A stretch of DNA of 15,400 nucleotides from NCBI GenBank assembly GCA_002402945.1, contig DHGV01000086.1, positions 1 to 15,400 on the forward strand, read 5' to 3'. Position 1 is the stretch's first letter; each line of letters begins with the position of its first letter. The position numbers and the translations under genes are program-made. The DNA is from Pelotomaculum sp. UBA4789 (GTDB taxonomy: Bacteria; Bacillota; Desulfotomaculia; Desulfotomaculales; Pelotomaculaceae). The notes under the pieces were generated by a model. The model saw nothing but the letters and a program-made list of their open reading frames with translations, did not search any database and was not told the origin of the DNA. Below are positions 7,517 to 14,102 of the stretch, in pieces.

Positions 7517-8548
7517 ATGTTTGCAACTGAAGCAAAAGGGCACCTTAAGATCCTTTTAGCCGATCCTGAAGTCCCCACCGTGATGCTGTGGGGCCCTCCC
7601 GGAGTCGGAAAGTCCAGCATTGTAAAGCAGTTGGCCGCTGAAAGCGGCTGGGGTTTCCTCGACCTGCGGCTTTTGCTCCTGAACCCCATTGACCTGCGTG
7701 GCATTCCTTATCCGAACAGGGACACCCGGCAGGCAGACTGGCTGGCCCCTTCCTTCCTGCCCGATGTCGCGCGCGACGGCGCGGAAGGCGTGATCCTCTA
7801 TGACGAGATCACATCCGCCCCACGTGCTGTGCAGGCTGCCGCCTACCAGTTGATCCTGGACCGCCGCATCGGAGAATACATTTTGCCCGAAGGATGGCGC
7901 CAGGTGGCGGCAGGCAACCGGGCCCAGGACAAAGGTGTCACCAACCAGATGCCCGCGGCGCTGGCCAACAGGATGATCCACTTTGAAGTTACCTGCTCGC
8001 TGGAGGATTGGAAGCACTGGGCGATCCCCAACAAGATTGATCATAGAGTGATCAGCTTTTTAAACTTCAGGCCTGAACTGCTTTACCGGTTTCCCAACCA
8101 GGCCGCTGAGATCAAAGCTTTCCCCAGCCCGCGCAGCTGGGAGTTTGTCCACAAGATCCTCCCTTCCTACGGTCAGGTGGGCAAGGCTTTCCCGGCCATC
8201 TGCGGGGCGGTCGATGAAGGCCCCGCGACTGAGTTCACCGCCTTCTGCCGGCTGTTGGAGCTGATTCCCGACGCGGACGAGATCCTGGACGGCAGGATTA
8301 TAGCAGTCCCGAATTCGCCGGATATGATATACGCTTCCATCGGGGCCCTGGTCAACAGCCTGTCCAAAAACAAGACCCCGGCCCGTTTAAGTAATTTCAT
8401 TGCCTTTATCTCCGAGCTGATGGTCGAGTACCAGGTGCTGGCCATCAATGACGCCGTGAAAGCCGACCTCCGGAATGAACTGGTGATGCTGCCTGAATTC
8501 CGCGCTTGGCTGGCCAACCAGGCGGATGTCCTGGTGGCAGCGGATTAG
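7517..8548 (+). CDS. MoxR-like AAA+ ATPase
   Basis: This is a hexameric ATPase of the MoxR/RavA group, which works with a VWA-domain partner to remodel or activate target proteins. In 343 residues it shows Walker A GPPGVGKS (26-33), Walker B GVILYDEI (91-98), sensor 1 AAGNR (131-135) and an arginine in LANRMIHF (152) where the arginine finger lies. A helical lid and a C-terminal extension follow, including FPSPRSWEF. The insert LNPIDLRGIPYPN after the Walker A region is typical of MoxR proteins. The ATG at 7517 follows AGGAG by 9 bases. It is the middle gene of the three-gene operon, and the VWA partner begins 18 bases after its stop. The ATPase assignment is certain from motifs; the target is not known. 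Confidence 0.93.
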   Translation: MFATEAKGHLKILLADPEVPTVMLWGPPGVGKSSIVKQLAAESGWGFLDLRLLLLNPIDLRGIPYPNRDTRQADWLAPSFLPDVARDGAEGVILYDEITSAPRAVQAAAYQLILDRRIGEYILPEGWRQVAAGNRAQDKGVTNQMPAALANRMIHFEVTCSLEDWKHWAIPNKIDHRVISFLNFRPELLYRFPNQAAEIKAFPSPRSWEFVHKILPSYGQVGKAFPAICGAVDEGPATEFTAFCRLLELIPDADEILDGRIIAVPNSPDMIYASIGALVNSLSKNKTPARLSNFIAFISELMVEYQVLAINDAVKADLRNELVMLPEFRAWLANQADVLVAAD

Positions 8549-8566
8549 TAATTGGGAGGTGTGCCA

Positions 8567-9757
8567 GTGCCGGATTCTCATTATTTGATCAGCAGGGCCA
8601 GGGCCCAGATGCTGTTGAAATATCCCTTCTTCGGCTCCCTGGCCCTCTTTCTGCAGCCCAGGGAGGACCCGTCCACTCAGACCATGAGGACTGAGGGTTT
8701 TAACCTCATTTATCACGATGATTTTGTCCAGGGCCTGGTCAAAACCGGCGGTATCTCGCGGTTGATGGGCGTCCTGGTCCACGAAGTAATGCACGCGGCC
8801 CTCCAGCACATCTGGCGGCGGGGTCCCCGGAACAAGGATCTCTGGGACATGGCCTGCGATTATGTGGTGAACCATATCGTCAAAGAACAGGGGCTCCAGC
8901 TGCCGCCCGGCGTTTTCTTATCCGACCGTTTCAAAAACATGACGGCAGACACCGTGTACAATATCCTGCTCGAGGAACTGCCGCCCAAATCCCAGGACGA
9001 GGCAGGCAAGGCCTCCCCTTCATGGCAAAGCGGCCCGGATAAATCCCAGCAGGATAATAAGCATGACGGCAAGCTCCTGGACGACCATTCCAAGTGGGGC
9101 AAGAACAAGAGCGGACAGGACGAGTCCACCGACATCAACGCGGAAGCCTCGACCTGGAAGATGCGCGCCGCCCAGGCGGCTCAGGAAGCCCGGCAAAGAG
9201 GCTACCTGCCCGTCGGGATGATCCAGATCATCGAAAATATCCTGTACCCCAAACTTGACTGGAAGCAGGCTCTGGCTTCCTTTGTCCAACCGACCCGTTC
9301 GGACTACACCTTCATCCCGCCCGACAGGCGTTTCGACTATGTATTCCTGCCGGAGTTCGGCAGTGAAGGGCTGGAAGAGGTCGTGGTAGCCATTGATACT
9401 TCCGGTTCGGTCTGGCGTTTTTACAAGCAGTTCATCTCGGAAATGGTCAACATTGTCTACTCCTACCCGGAGTTCAAGGGCTATATCGCCCACTGTGACA
9501 TGGCTGTGCAGCTTTTCCAGGAGCTTGACCCAGACAATATCCCGATGGAGTTTAAGGGCAGCGGCGGGACAAACTTCCGGCCCTTGTTTCTGGAAATAGA
9601 AAAACGCGGCATCAGCCCGTCGGTGATGGTCTTCCTTACCGACGGAGACGCAGAATTACCCAAAGACCCGCCCCCCTATCCCGTGCTATGGGTATTGACA
9701 GGAGAAAACAAGCCCATTCCCCCCTTCGGATCTGTGGCTTATATGTATTTGGAGTAG
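8567..9757 (+). CDS. Metallopeptidase-like domain fused to VWA domain (DUF2201-type)
   Basis: This is the partner of the upstream ATPase. The N-terminal 115 or so residues form a zincin-like domain with the motif HEVMH followed by HIWRRGP, matching the HExxH zinc site of the family pairing a putative metallopeptidase with VWA. A charged, flexible linker follows (about residues 130-195, rich in Gln, Lys, Asp). The C-terminal 125 residues form a VWA-like domain with an intact metal-ion adhesion site: DTSGS, the Thr of GSGGTNFRPLF, and FLTDGD. I chose the GTG at 8567 because GGGAGG (8554-8559) lies 7 bases upstream. A TTG at 8552 and a GTG at 8561 are too close to or before that site. The protein is soluble, with no signal peptide. 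The complex probably recognises a partner through the VWA domain and may cleave it. Whether the zinc site is active is unknown. Confidence 0.9.
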   Translation: MPDSHYLISRARAQMLLKYPFFGSLALFLQPREDPSTQTMRTEGFNLIYHDDFVQGLVKTGGISRLMGVLVHEVMHAALQHIWRRGPRNKDLWDMACDYVVNHIVKEQGLQLPPGVFLSDRFKNMTADTVYNILLEELPPKSQDEAGKASPSWQSGPDKSQQDNKHDGKLLDDHSKWGKNKSGQDESTDINAEASTWKMRAAQAAQEARQRGYLPVGMIQIIENILYPKLDWKQALASFVQPTRSDYTFIPPDRRFDYVFLPEFGSEGLEEVVVAIDTSGSVWRFYKQFISEMVNIVYSYPEFKGYIAHCDMAVQLFQELDPDNIPMEFKGSGGTNFRPLFLEIEKRGISPSVMVFLTDGDAELPKDPPPYPVLWVLTGENKPIPPFGSVAYMYLE

Positions 9758-9777
9758 GCATGTTTGCTTGTTTGAAA

Positions 9778-9803
9778 CAAAAAAAGAACGTCCCTCTTGT
9801 TTG
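9778..9803 (-). repeat. Degenerate REP-like motif between the VWA gene and the hsd remnant
   Basis: On the minus strand it reads AAGAGGGACGTTCTTTTTTT. It matches the GGGGACGGTTCTTTT motif at 1445-1467 with small changes, and it shares AGAGGGACG and GTTCTTTTT with the two ends of the terminator at 1892-1926. It lies in the only gap (9758-9892) between two convergent genes. Confidence 0.35.
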
Positions 9804-9868
9804 TTCCGCGGTCAGCCCAACGCCGTCTATCCTCATATTTGTAAAGGCGCCGTCATATATATGTTAAA

Positions 9869-9888
9869 GCCAGGGCGTCTGCCTTGGC
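9869..9888 (-). terminator. Weak terminator-like hairpin after the HsdM/RelE chimera
   Basis: On the minus strand GCCAAGG (9888-9882) pairs with CCCTGGC (9875-9869) with one A-C mismatch, followed by only three T residues. It is positioned 5 bases after the stop codon of the minus-strand operon, where a terminator is expected, but the short T tract makes it weak. Confidence 0.35.
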
Positions 9889-9892
9889 ACGT

Positions 9893-10699
9893 TTATTTGA
9901 TGTATTTTTTAACAGCATCCCAAAAGTTTTCTCTTGTACCAGCCATGATAACAACTACTACCTCACCTTGTTCATTTTCTGCTAAGCGATATGCAATTTC
10001 ATAATTTATTCTATTGTATATAATATCGTAGCCACGGATACCAGCAAGATCACCTTTTTCTAGCCTGCCTATTTCGGGATTTTTCCGTATTTCTGTAATA
10101 GCTTCTTCGTATAGCTCTTTTAATTTCTTCTCATACACCCTGCCTTTGAAGGGTTCAATCATGCCAACCAGAAGCTTCACAATGGTCGGCGGGGTGTAGA
10201 ACTCGCCTTCGTTTGAGCCAAACTTGCCCAGGAAGTATTCATAAACCCGCCCGAGAATATCCTGAGCTTTGGACTTTTTGCTCCCCAGATTAAATGAGAA
10301 CAGGTCAATCAACTCACCGAGCTTGGTCTTGTCAAGCTCCGGCCTGGCATAGTTTTTCGGCAAGACACCCTTCAGGTTTTTGTTCTCCTTCTCAATGGCA
10401 ATCATCGCTTCATCAATAATTTGCCCGATAGTGCTCTGCTTGGCGCTCTTTTTGATGAAGCCCCACCTGGCACTGGGGGGAACAAAGAAAATATTGTCTT
10501 CTATGTAGGCGTCCCTGTCTTCTTCGAAACCGTCTCCTTCGGCCAGCAGCGCAAGATACTTTTCTTCGAAGCTGTCCGAAATGTATTTCAGGAAAATAAG
10601 TCCCAATATCACAGCCTTGTAATCAGAGGGCTGAATATTCCCCCTCAGTTTATCAGCCATTTCCCATAATTTGTTTTCGAATTCCAGATTAACTGCCAA
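9893..10699 (-). CDS. Chimera: HsdM N-terminal domain joined in frame to a RelE/ParE-family toxin body
   Basis: Residues 1-189 are a clear type I methyltransferase N-terminus: ENKLWEMADKLRGN, KAVILGLIFLKYISD, NIFFVPPSARWGFI, LKGVLPKNYARP, DILGRVYEYFLGKF and GEFYTPPTIVKLLVGMIEPF. The HsdM match stops at KGRVY, exactly where the SAM-binding motif (DPCCGSGG in HsdM) should begin. From about residue 190 (DNA near 10132) the protein continues EKKLKELYEEAITEIRKNPE, GDLAGIRGYDIIYNRINYE and VVVVIMAGTRENFWDAVKKY. This matches the RelE/ParE fold of mRNA interferases but lacks its first strand. The motif IV active site (NPPF) is absent, so the protein cannot methylate DNA. The TTG start follows GGGGG by 7 bases, and that site overlaps the stop of the preceding gene, so the two are coupled. 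It is probably the product of a deletion or recombination; any activity is unproven. Confidence 0.85.
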   Translation of the reverse strand: MAVNLEFENKLWEMADKLRGNIQPSDYKAVILGLIFLKYISDSFEEKYLALLAEGDGFEEDRDAYIEDNIFFVPPSARWGFIKKSAKQSTIGQIIDEAMIAIEKENKNLKGVLPKNYARPELDKTKLGELIDLFSFNLGSKKSKAQDILGRVYEYFLGKFGSNEGEFYTPPTIVKLLVGMIEPFKGRVYEKKLKELYEEAITEIRKNPEIGRLEKGDLAGIRGYDIIYNRINYEIAYRLAENEQGEVVVVIMAGTRENFWDAVKKYIK

Positions 10700-10710
10700 T
10701 GTTTGACCCC

Positions 10711-12294
10711 CTATATAAATTTATTATAAAGACCATTTTTTATATTTACCCATCTGCTTTCCGCTTCGCTTATGGCTTTTTTATAAATACTCAATTCATC
10801 ATTATATTTCTCGATCATTTTATTTTGTTCGCTCATAGGAACTAAAGGTATTTCCATCTCCATAATATCAGAATGATTGATATTCATTATTGTCGTTCCC
10901 CGCTGGAAACTCTTGATCATGGCCAGTCCGACAGGGCTCTCAAAGAAGATCTTAATATACTCCCCGAGAACTTTTCCCTTTGGCCTGATGACAATCAGGT
11001 TGGCCGAAGCAATGATTGTTTTGTTCTGCGTTTTAAACACAGCCGATTTAATGGCCGTGCCTCTGCAGGAAAGGATTACATCGCCGTTCGCCAGCTCGTA
11101 TCGCTTTATTTTGCGGTCCTCTTCTTCGATCGTATCCATATTTGAATAAACAATCTCTCCATTCTCAACGTTTGAGATGTTAAGCACACTGATACTGCCC
11201 AGGACGGTGTCCTTTTTCAAGATGGACTTGCCTCGAAATACTTCTGCCACCACTTTAAGTTTCACTTTATCTAAATTGGAGCTTTTGAATCTTTGAATAT
11301 TTTCATCATCTTCAGACAGCAGCAACTCTATTCTCCAGTCCTCGTGAGATAAGAAATCCCTGGTCGGGATCGTTTTTTTATCTGAGGTATTGAAAACACC
11401 TTTATTCAGCTCCAGTGTTCCAATTTCAACGTTGTCTTGAGGATTGGCAGTGATGGTAAATAAATATGTCTTGATCGATGTAGCCGGCCTGAAGGTCCCT
11501 TCCGGCAACATGTAGATGCTTTTTACATTATAATTATCTGTAATATATGACCGCAGCTTCTCGTACCCCATGCCGGCAAAGGTTATTTTTGCGGGGACGA
11601 TGATGTCCAGTTTACCCTGATCATTTAAATGACCCAGCATATTCTCTATGGCCACGCCGTCACTTTCTCTGGTAATAAACATCCTGGCTAACTCGTCAGG
11701 TTTAAATCCGAAGGCGGGCAGTGAATAAATATAATCAAACTTCTCATCCTGCAAGCAGTCTGTATAAATAGATTCAAAACGGATTTTCACATTGGACATT
11801 TCTCCAAAGGCCAATTGCAGCAGTAAGTTCATTGGCTTGAGCTGTGTTGTTAATGTCAGTTCAGAGTTTGGGGTTTGTTTTATGATTTCTCTAAGCCCGG
11901 ACAAATGCTTTTCAGCCTCAGTGATTAGTATTTTCTGTGGCTGAAGCTTCCGGATCTGCTCACTGATATACTTAATCAAATATACCGGTGATATGACTGT
12001 CCCCATTCGATCGTTTTTATATATCTCAAGGGTGAAATCTATTAAATCAATGTCACTTAACGCTTCGAAAATATCCAGAAAGTCATCTCTATCAGCAGGG
12101 AAGAAGCCTAGTTCAGCTTCAGTCGCTTTTTTCATAAACTGAAACAGCTTCTCTTTGTCCCTAGTAACGTTTATATCATCTGTGAGGTTTTGCAAAACCG
12201 TTTTTACACGCAGCATTTCGTTCAGCAACTGTTCCCTGGATGAAATATGCCTCTGATACAAAACGTTTAATGCAGACTCAATGTTTTTATTCAC
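10711..12294 (-). CDS. Degenerate N6-adenine methyltransferase fold fused to an HsdS-type target-recognition domain
   Basis: In 527 residues, the first 290 or so follow the layout of an HsdM catalytic domain: MGTVISPVYLIKYI where HsdM has its FYTP segment, LDIIVPAKITFAGMGYEKLR, and YMLPEGTFRPATSIKTYLFT. The SAM-binding motif I is replaced by ILITEAEKHLSG. The catalytic NPPF/Y is replaced by SLPAF (191-195) after DYIY, so methylation is unlikely. From about residue 340 there is a target-recognition domain like those of HsdS, with VLNISNVENGEI, NGDVILSCRGTAI, ANLIVIRPKG and the typical end IPLVPMSEQNKMIEKY, followed by a coiled-coil helix. The GTG at 12294 lies 7 bases after AGGAGG. It is the first gene of the operon with the HsdM/RelE chimera. 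No normal HsdM or HsdR is in the window. It may be a specificity-like DNA-binding pseudoenzyme; the role is unknown. Confidence 0.8.
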   Translation of the reverse strand: MNKNIESALNVLYQRHISSREQLLNEMLRVKTVLQNLTDDINVTRDKEKLFQFMKKATEAELGFFPADRDDFLDIFEALSDIDLIDFTLEIYKNDRMGTVISPVYLIKYISEQIRKLQPQKILITEAEKHLSGLREIIKQTPNSELTLTTQLKPMNLLLQLAFGEMSNVKIRFESIYTDCLQDEKFDYIYSLPAFGFKPDELARMFITRESDGVAIENMLGHLNDQGKLDIIVPAKITFAGMGYEKLRSYITDNYNVKSIYMLPEGTFRPATSIKTYLFTITANPQDNVEIGTLELNKGVFNTSDKKTIPTRDFLSHEDWRIELLLSEDDENIQRFKSSNLDKVKLKVVAEVFRGKSILKKDTVLGSISVLNISNVENGEIVYSNMDTIEEEDRKIKRYELANGDVILSCRGTAIKSAVFKTQNKTIIASANLIVIRPKGKVLGEYIKIFFESPVGLAMIKSFQRGTTIMNINHSDIMEMEIPLVPMSEQNKMIEKYNDELSIYKKAISEAESRWVNIKNGLYNKFI

Positions 12295-12329
12295 TTTAAT
12301 CCTCCTTCCCGAATTGATTTGACTGTTTT

Positions 12330-12359
12330 ATTATATCTTCATGTATTTTAGTATGTCAA
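12330..12359 (-). promoter_or_regulatory. Strong sigma-A promoter of the methyltransferase-like/chimera operon
   Basis: On the minus strand TTGACA (12359-12354) and TATAAT (12335-12330) are both perfect, spaced by 18 bases. The predicted start near 12323 gives a leader of about 28 bases to the GTG at 12294. Confidence 0.8.
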
Positions 12360-12373
12360 TACTAAAAAGTATT
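12349..12373. promoter_or_regulatory. Overlapping inverted repeats across the -35 box
   Basis: TAGTAT (12349-12354) and ATACTA (12359-12364) form an inverted repeat around GTCA. AATACT (12358-12363) and AGTATT (12368-12373) form a second one around AAAA and share a half-site with the first. Both straddle the -35 box of the minus-strand promoter, so a bound protein would block RNA polymerase. The regulator is not identified; the neighbouring HTH antitoxin is one candidate. Confidence 0.55.
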
Positions 12374-12475
12374 ATAGTACTTTATTCCATAAATGGCAAG
12401 AACACCTCTGCCAAAAAGGTTCTCTTCTTAAACATGAAACAAAGACATTTTTAATTAATCAAATGATAAATAATG

Positions 12476-12504
12476 ATTGATATTTTATCAATTGATGCTA
12501 TAAT
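12476..12504 (+). promoter_or_regulatory. Promoter and operator of the toxin-antitoxin module
   Basis: TTGATA (12477-12482) and TATAAT (12499-12504) are 16 bases apart. The inverted repeat ATTGATA-TTT-TATCAAT (12476-12492) covers the -35 box, as expected for an operator bound by the HTH of the antitoxin encoded in the same operon. Transcription would start near 12511, leaving a very short leader to the toxin start. Confidence 0.65.
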
Positions 12505-12520
12505 TGTGTTGTAAGGAGTG

Positions 12521-12931
12521 ATGCTAAATTTGAATCCCAACAGTTTTATTGCTCCGCTGACTGATGTAAAAAATTTCTTGACTGACCTGAAGCATGTATT
12601 AACCTCAGAAAAATACGATTTGGATATTTTGCCCAGGAAAAAGGACGAGGATCCTCTTGACCTGTGCACCACTGAAAATACTATGCTGGACCTGGACTAT
12701 GATACCGATGATATAAAGGATGAGCTGTTATCGCTAACTGAAAAGGACTATCTTGAAACCATTCTGGACGATAAAGGCAGCAGTAAACCGCCGTTCTGGG
12801 TTTTTGGGAAGGCGATTAAGTGTAAAGATGTGTACATAAAGGTCAAAATTCGGGACAAAGCAAGATGCAAGATTTTCTGTGTTTCATTCCATTATTCCAG
12901 GTTCCCGTTAAAAGATAAACCATATATTTAA
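12521..12931 (+). CDS. MqsR-like toxin of a type II toxin-antitoxin system
   Basis: It is a probable ribosome-independent mRNA endonuclease of the RelE fold that stops growth when freed from its antitoxin. It has 136 residues from the ATG at 12521. The features that led to this call are the central LTEKDYLETILDDKGSSKPP, then FWVFGKAIKCKDVYIKVKI, and the C-terminal CVSFHYSRFPL. They match the MqsR-like toxins that pair with zinc-finger HTH antitoxins. The start is uncertain: AAGGAG (12513-12518) is only 2 bases from this ATG, and a TTG at 12530 has a spacing of 11. A GTG at 12518 overlaps the site and is unlikely. The antitoxin follows 36 bases after the stop with its own strong ribosome binding site. 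The toxin-first order is the same as in mqsRA. Catalytic residues were not assigned by alignment. Confidence 0.78.
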   Translation: MLNLNPNSFIAPLTDVKNFLTDLKHVLTSEKYDLDILPRKKDEDPLDLCTTENTMLDLDYDTDDIKDELLSLTEKDYLETILDDKGSSKPPFWVFGKAIKCKDVYIKVKIRDKARCKIFCVSFHYSRFPLKDKPYI

Positions 12932-12967
12932 TACTGTATTTTTCTATTTTAGAGGGGGAGGATTAAT

Positions 12968-14008
12968 ATGAGAGCGCCGAATGATCTTTTAATTGAGAGA
13001 TCGCCATACGAATGTCCTTTTTGTGATGCAACTCATCCTATTGAAATTCGTAAAAGACTAGTTCAATCTTTGGTAAAGAATGAGCCAGTGGAATATGAGC
13101 AAATTTATTATTATTGTCCTGTCGAAAATGATGAGTTCATACCTAGCAGGATTATGGATCATAATCTGTTAAAAGCCCGCGACGCTTATAGGAGAGAAAA
13201 AGGTCTTTTAAACTCGGATGATATCAAAGAGATCCGCAAAAGCTATGACTTGACACAAAAAGAATTTTCCAATTTGCTTGGTTGGGGTGATATAACGGTC
13301 CAGCGCTACGAGACCAAGCTTATTCAGGATGCGACTTACGATAACCTGATGAGAATGGTGGCTGAAAACCCTTCCTTAGCGCTTAAGTCGCTTGATAGAC
13401 ATAAGAATTATTTTCTGCCAGAAAGGTATTTGGAAATCAGAACTCTGATCAAATCAAAAATCAGAGATAAAGGCAACTATTTACTCCGGGTGCAAGAAAT
13501 TAAAAACTATTACATTGATTTTGAAGAAGAGTCGGATTTCAATGGATACAAACTACTAGACCTGGATGGGATCAATAGAGTACTTGGTTATTTTGCCAAG
13601 TTCGTTAACCCTTATAAAGTTAAGATGATGAAGTTGCTGTGGTACACAGATGCTTTACATTCCAAATTGTTTAAGACTTCCATGACAGGATTGGTTTACC
13701 AGCATCTGCCTTTGGGGGCGGTTCCCCTGGGATATAACGAATTACTTTCGCTGCCATCCGTTAAAGTAGAGGAAGAATATGTTAACGATTATATTGGCTA
13801 TAGAATCTATCCTCTCGAAGAAATAAACCTCTCATCTTTTACACTTGAGGAATTGAACATTTTGAATAGCGTTGCTAATTTCTTTCGAGATAAAAATACA
13901 GATGAGGTTATCAAATATATGCATGAAGAAGTCGCTTATCAAGAAACTGAACCCAAACAAATTATCCCTTACAGCCTCGCTCAAAAAGTAAGGGGATTTG
14001 AATCTTAA
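12968..14008 (+). CDS. Antitoxin with MqsA-type zinc finger, HTH and C-terminal Panacea (SocA/DUF4065) domain
   Basis: It neutralises the upstream toxin and probably represses the operon. In 346 residues it begins with a zinc-finger-like segment, YECPFCDATH (C16, C19) and YYYCPVENDEF (C50). The fourth cysteine expected in a CxxC pair is missing, so metal binding may be altered. Residues 81-120 are an HTH: SDDIKEIRKSYDLTQKEFSN followed by LLGWGDITVQRYE, as in MqsA and HigA antitoxins. From about 200 to 335 there is a Panacea-like domain (GINRVLGYFA, VKMMKLLWYTDALHSKLF, TGLVYQHLPLGAVP), known from the SocA/GepA antitoxin group in which this domain neutralises many unrelated toxins. The ATG follows GGGGGAGG with 6 bases between. 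Which of the two regions binds the toxin is not decided by sequence. Confidence 0.87.
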   Translation: MRAPNDLLIERSPYECPFCDATHPIEIRKRLVQSLVKNEPVEYEQIYYYCPVENDEFIPSRIMDHNLLKARDAYRREKGLLNSDDIKEIRKSYDLTQKEFSNLLGWGDITVQRYETKLIQDATYDNLMRMVAENPSLALKSLDRHKNYFLPERYLEIRTLIKSKIRDKGNYLLRVQEIKNYYIDFEEESDFNGYKLLDLDGINRVLGYFAKFVNPYKVKMMKLLWYTDALHSKLFKTSMTGLVYQHLPLGAVPLGYNELLSLPSVKVEEEYVNDYIGYRIYPLEEINLSSFTLEELNILNSVANFFRDKNTDEVIKYMHEEVAYQETEPKQIIPYSLAQKVRGFES

Positions 14009-14032
14009 AATAATATAAAAATGTATTTTATC

Positions 14033-14052
14033 GCCTCTAATTACTTAGGGGC
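14033..14052. other. Hairpin between the antitoxin gene and the pentapeptide gene
   Basis: GCCTCTAA and TTAGGGGC pair over 8 positions (one G-T) around TTAC. No T run follows on the plus strand, so it is not a canonical terminator for the toxin-antitoxin operon. It could be a weak terminator, an RNA end or a recombination remnant. Confidence 0.4.
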
Positions 14053-14102
14053 AATCAACTGCATCGCCATCCGAAAAGACGGAGAAAAAGCGTGGCTGGA
14101 AT

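Noticed and set aside
9763..9786. TTGTTT-G-AAACAA as a terminator of the VWA gene
   Set aside because: The loop would be a single base, the stem is all weak pairs apart from one G-C on each arm, and no T run follows on the plus strand.
6750..12373. Shared TAGTAT/ATACTA elements in the marR operator and the 12349-12373 repeats as one regulon
   Set aside because: Half-site order and spacing differ, and AT-rich six-base matches are expected by chance.
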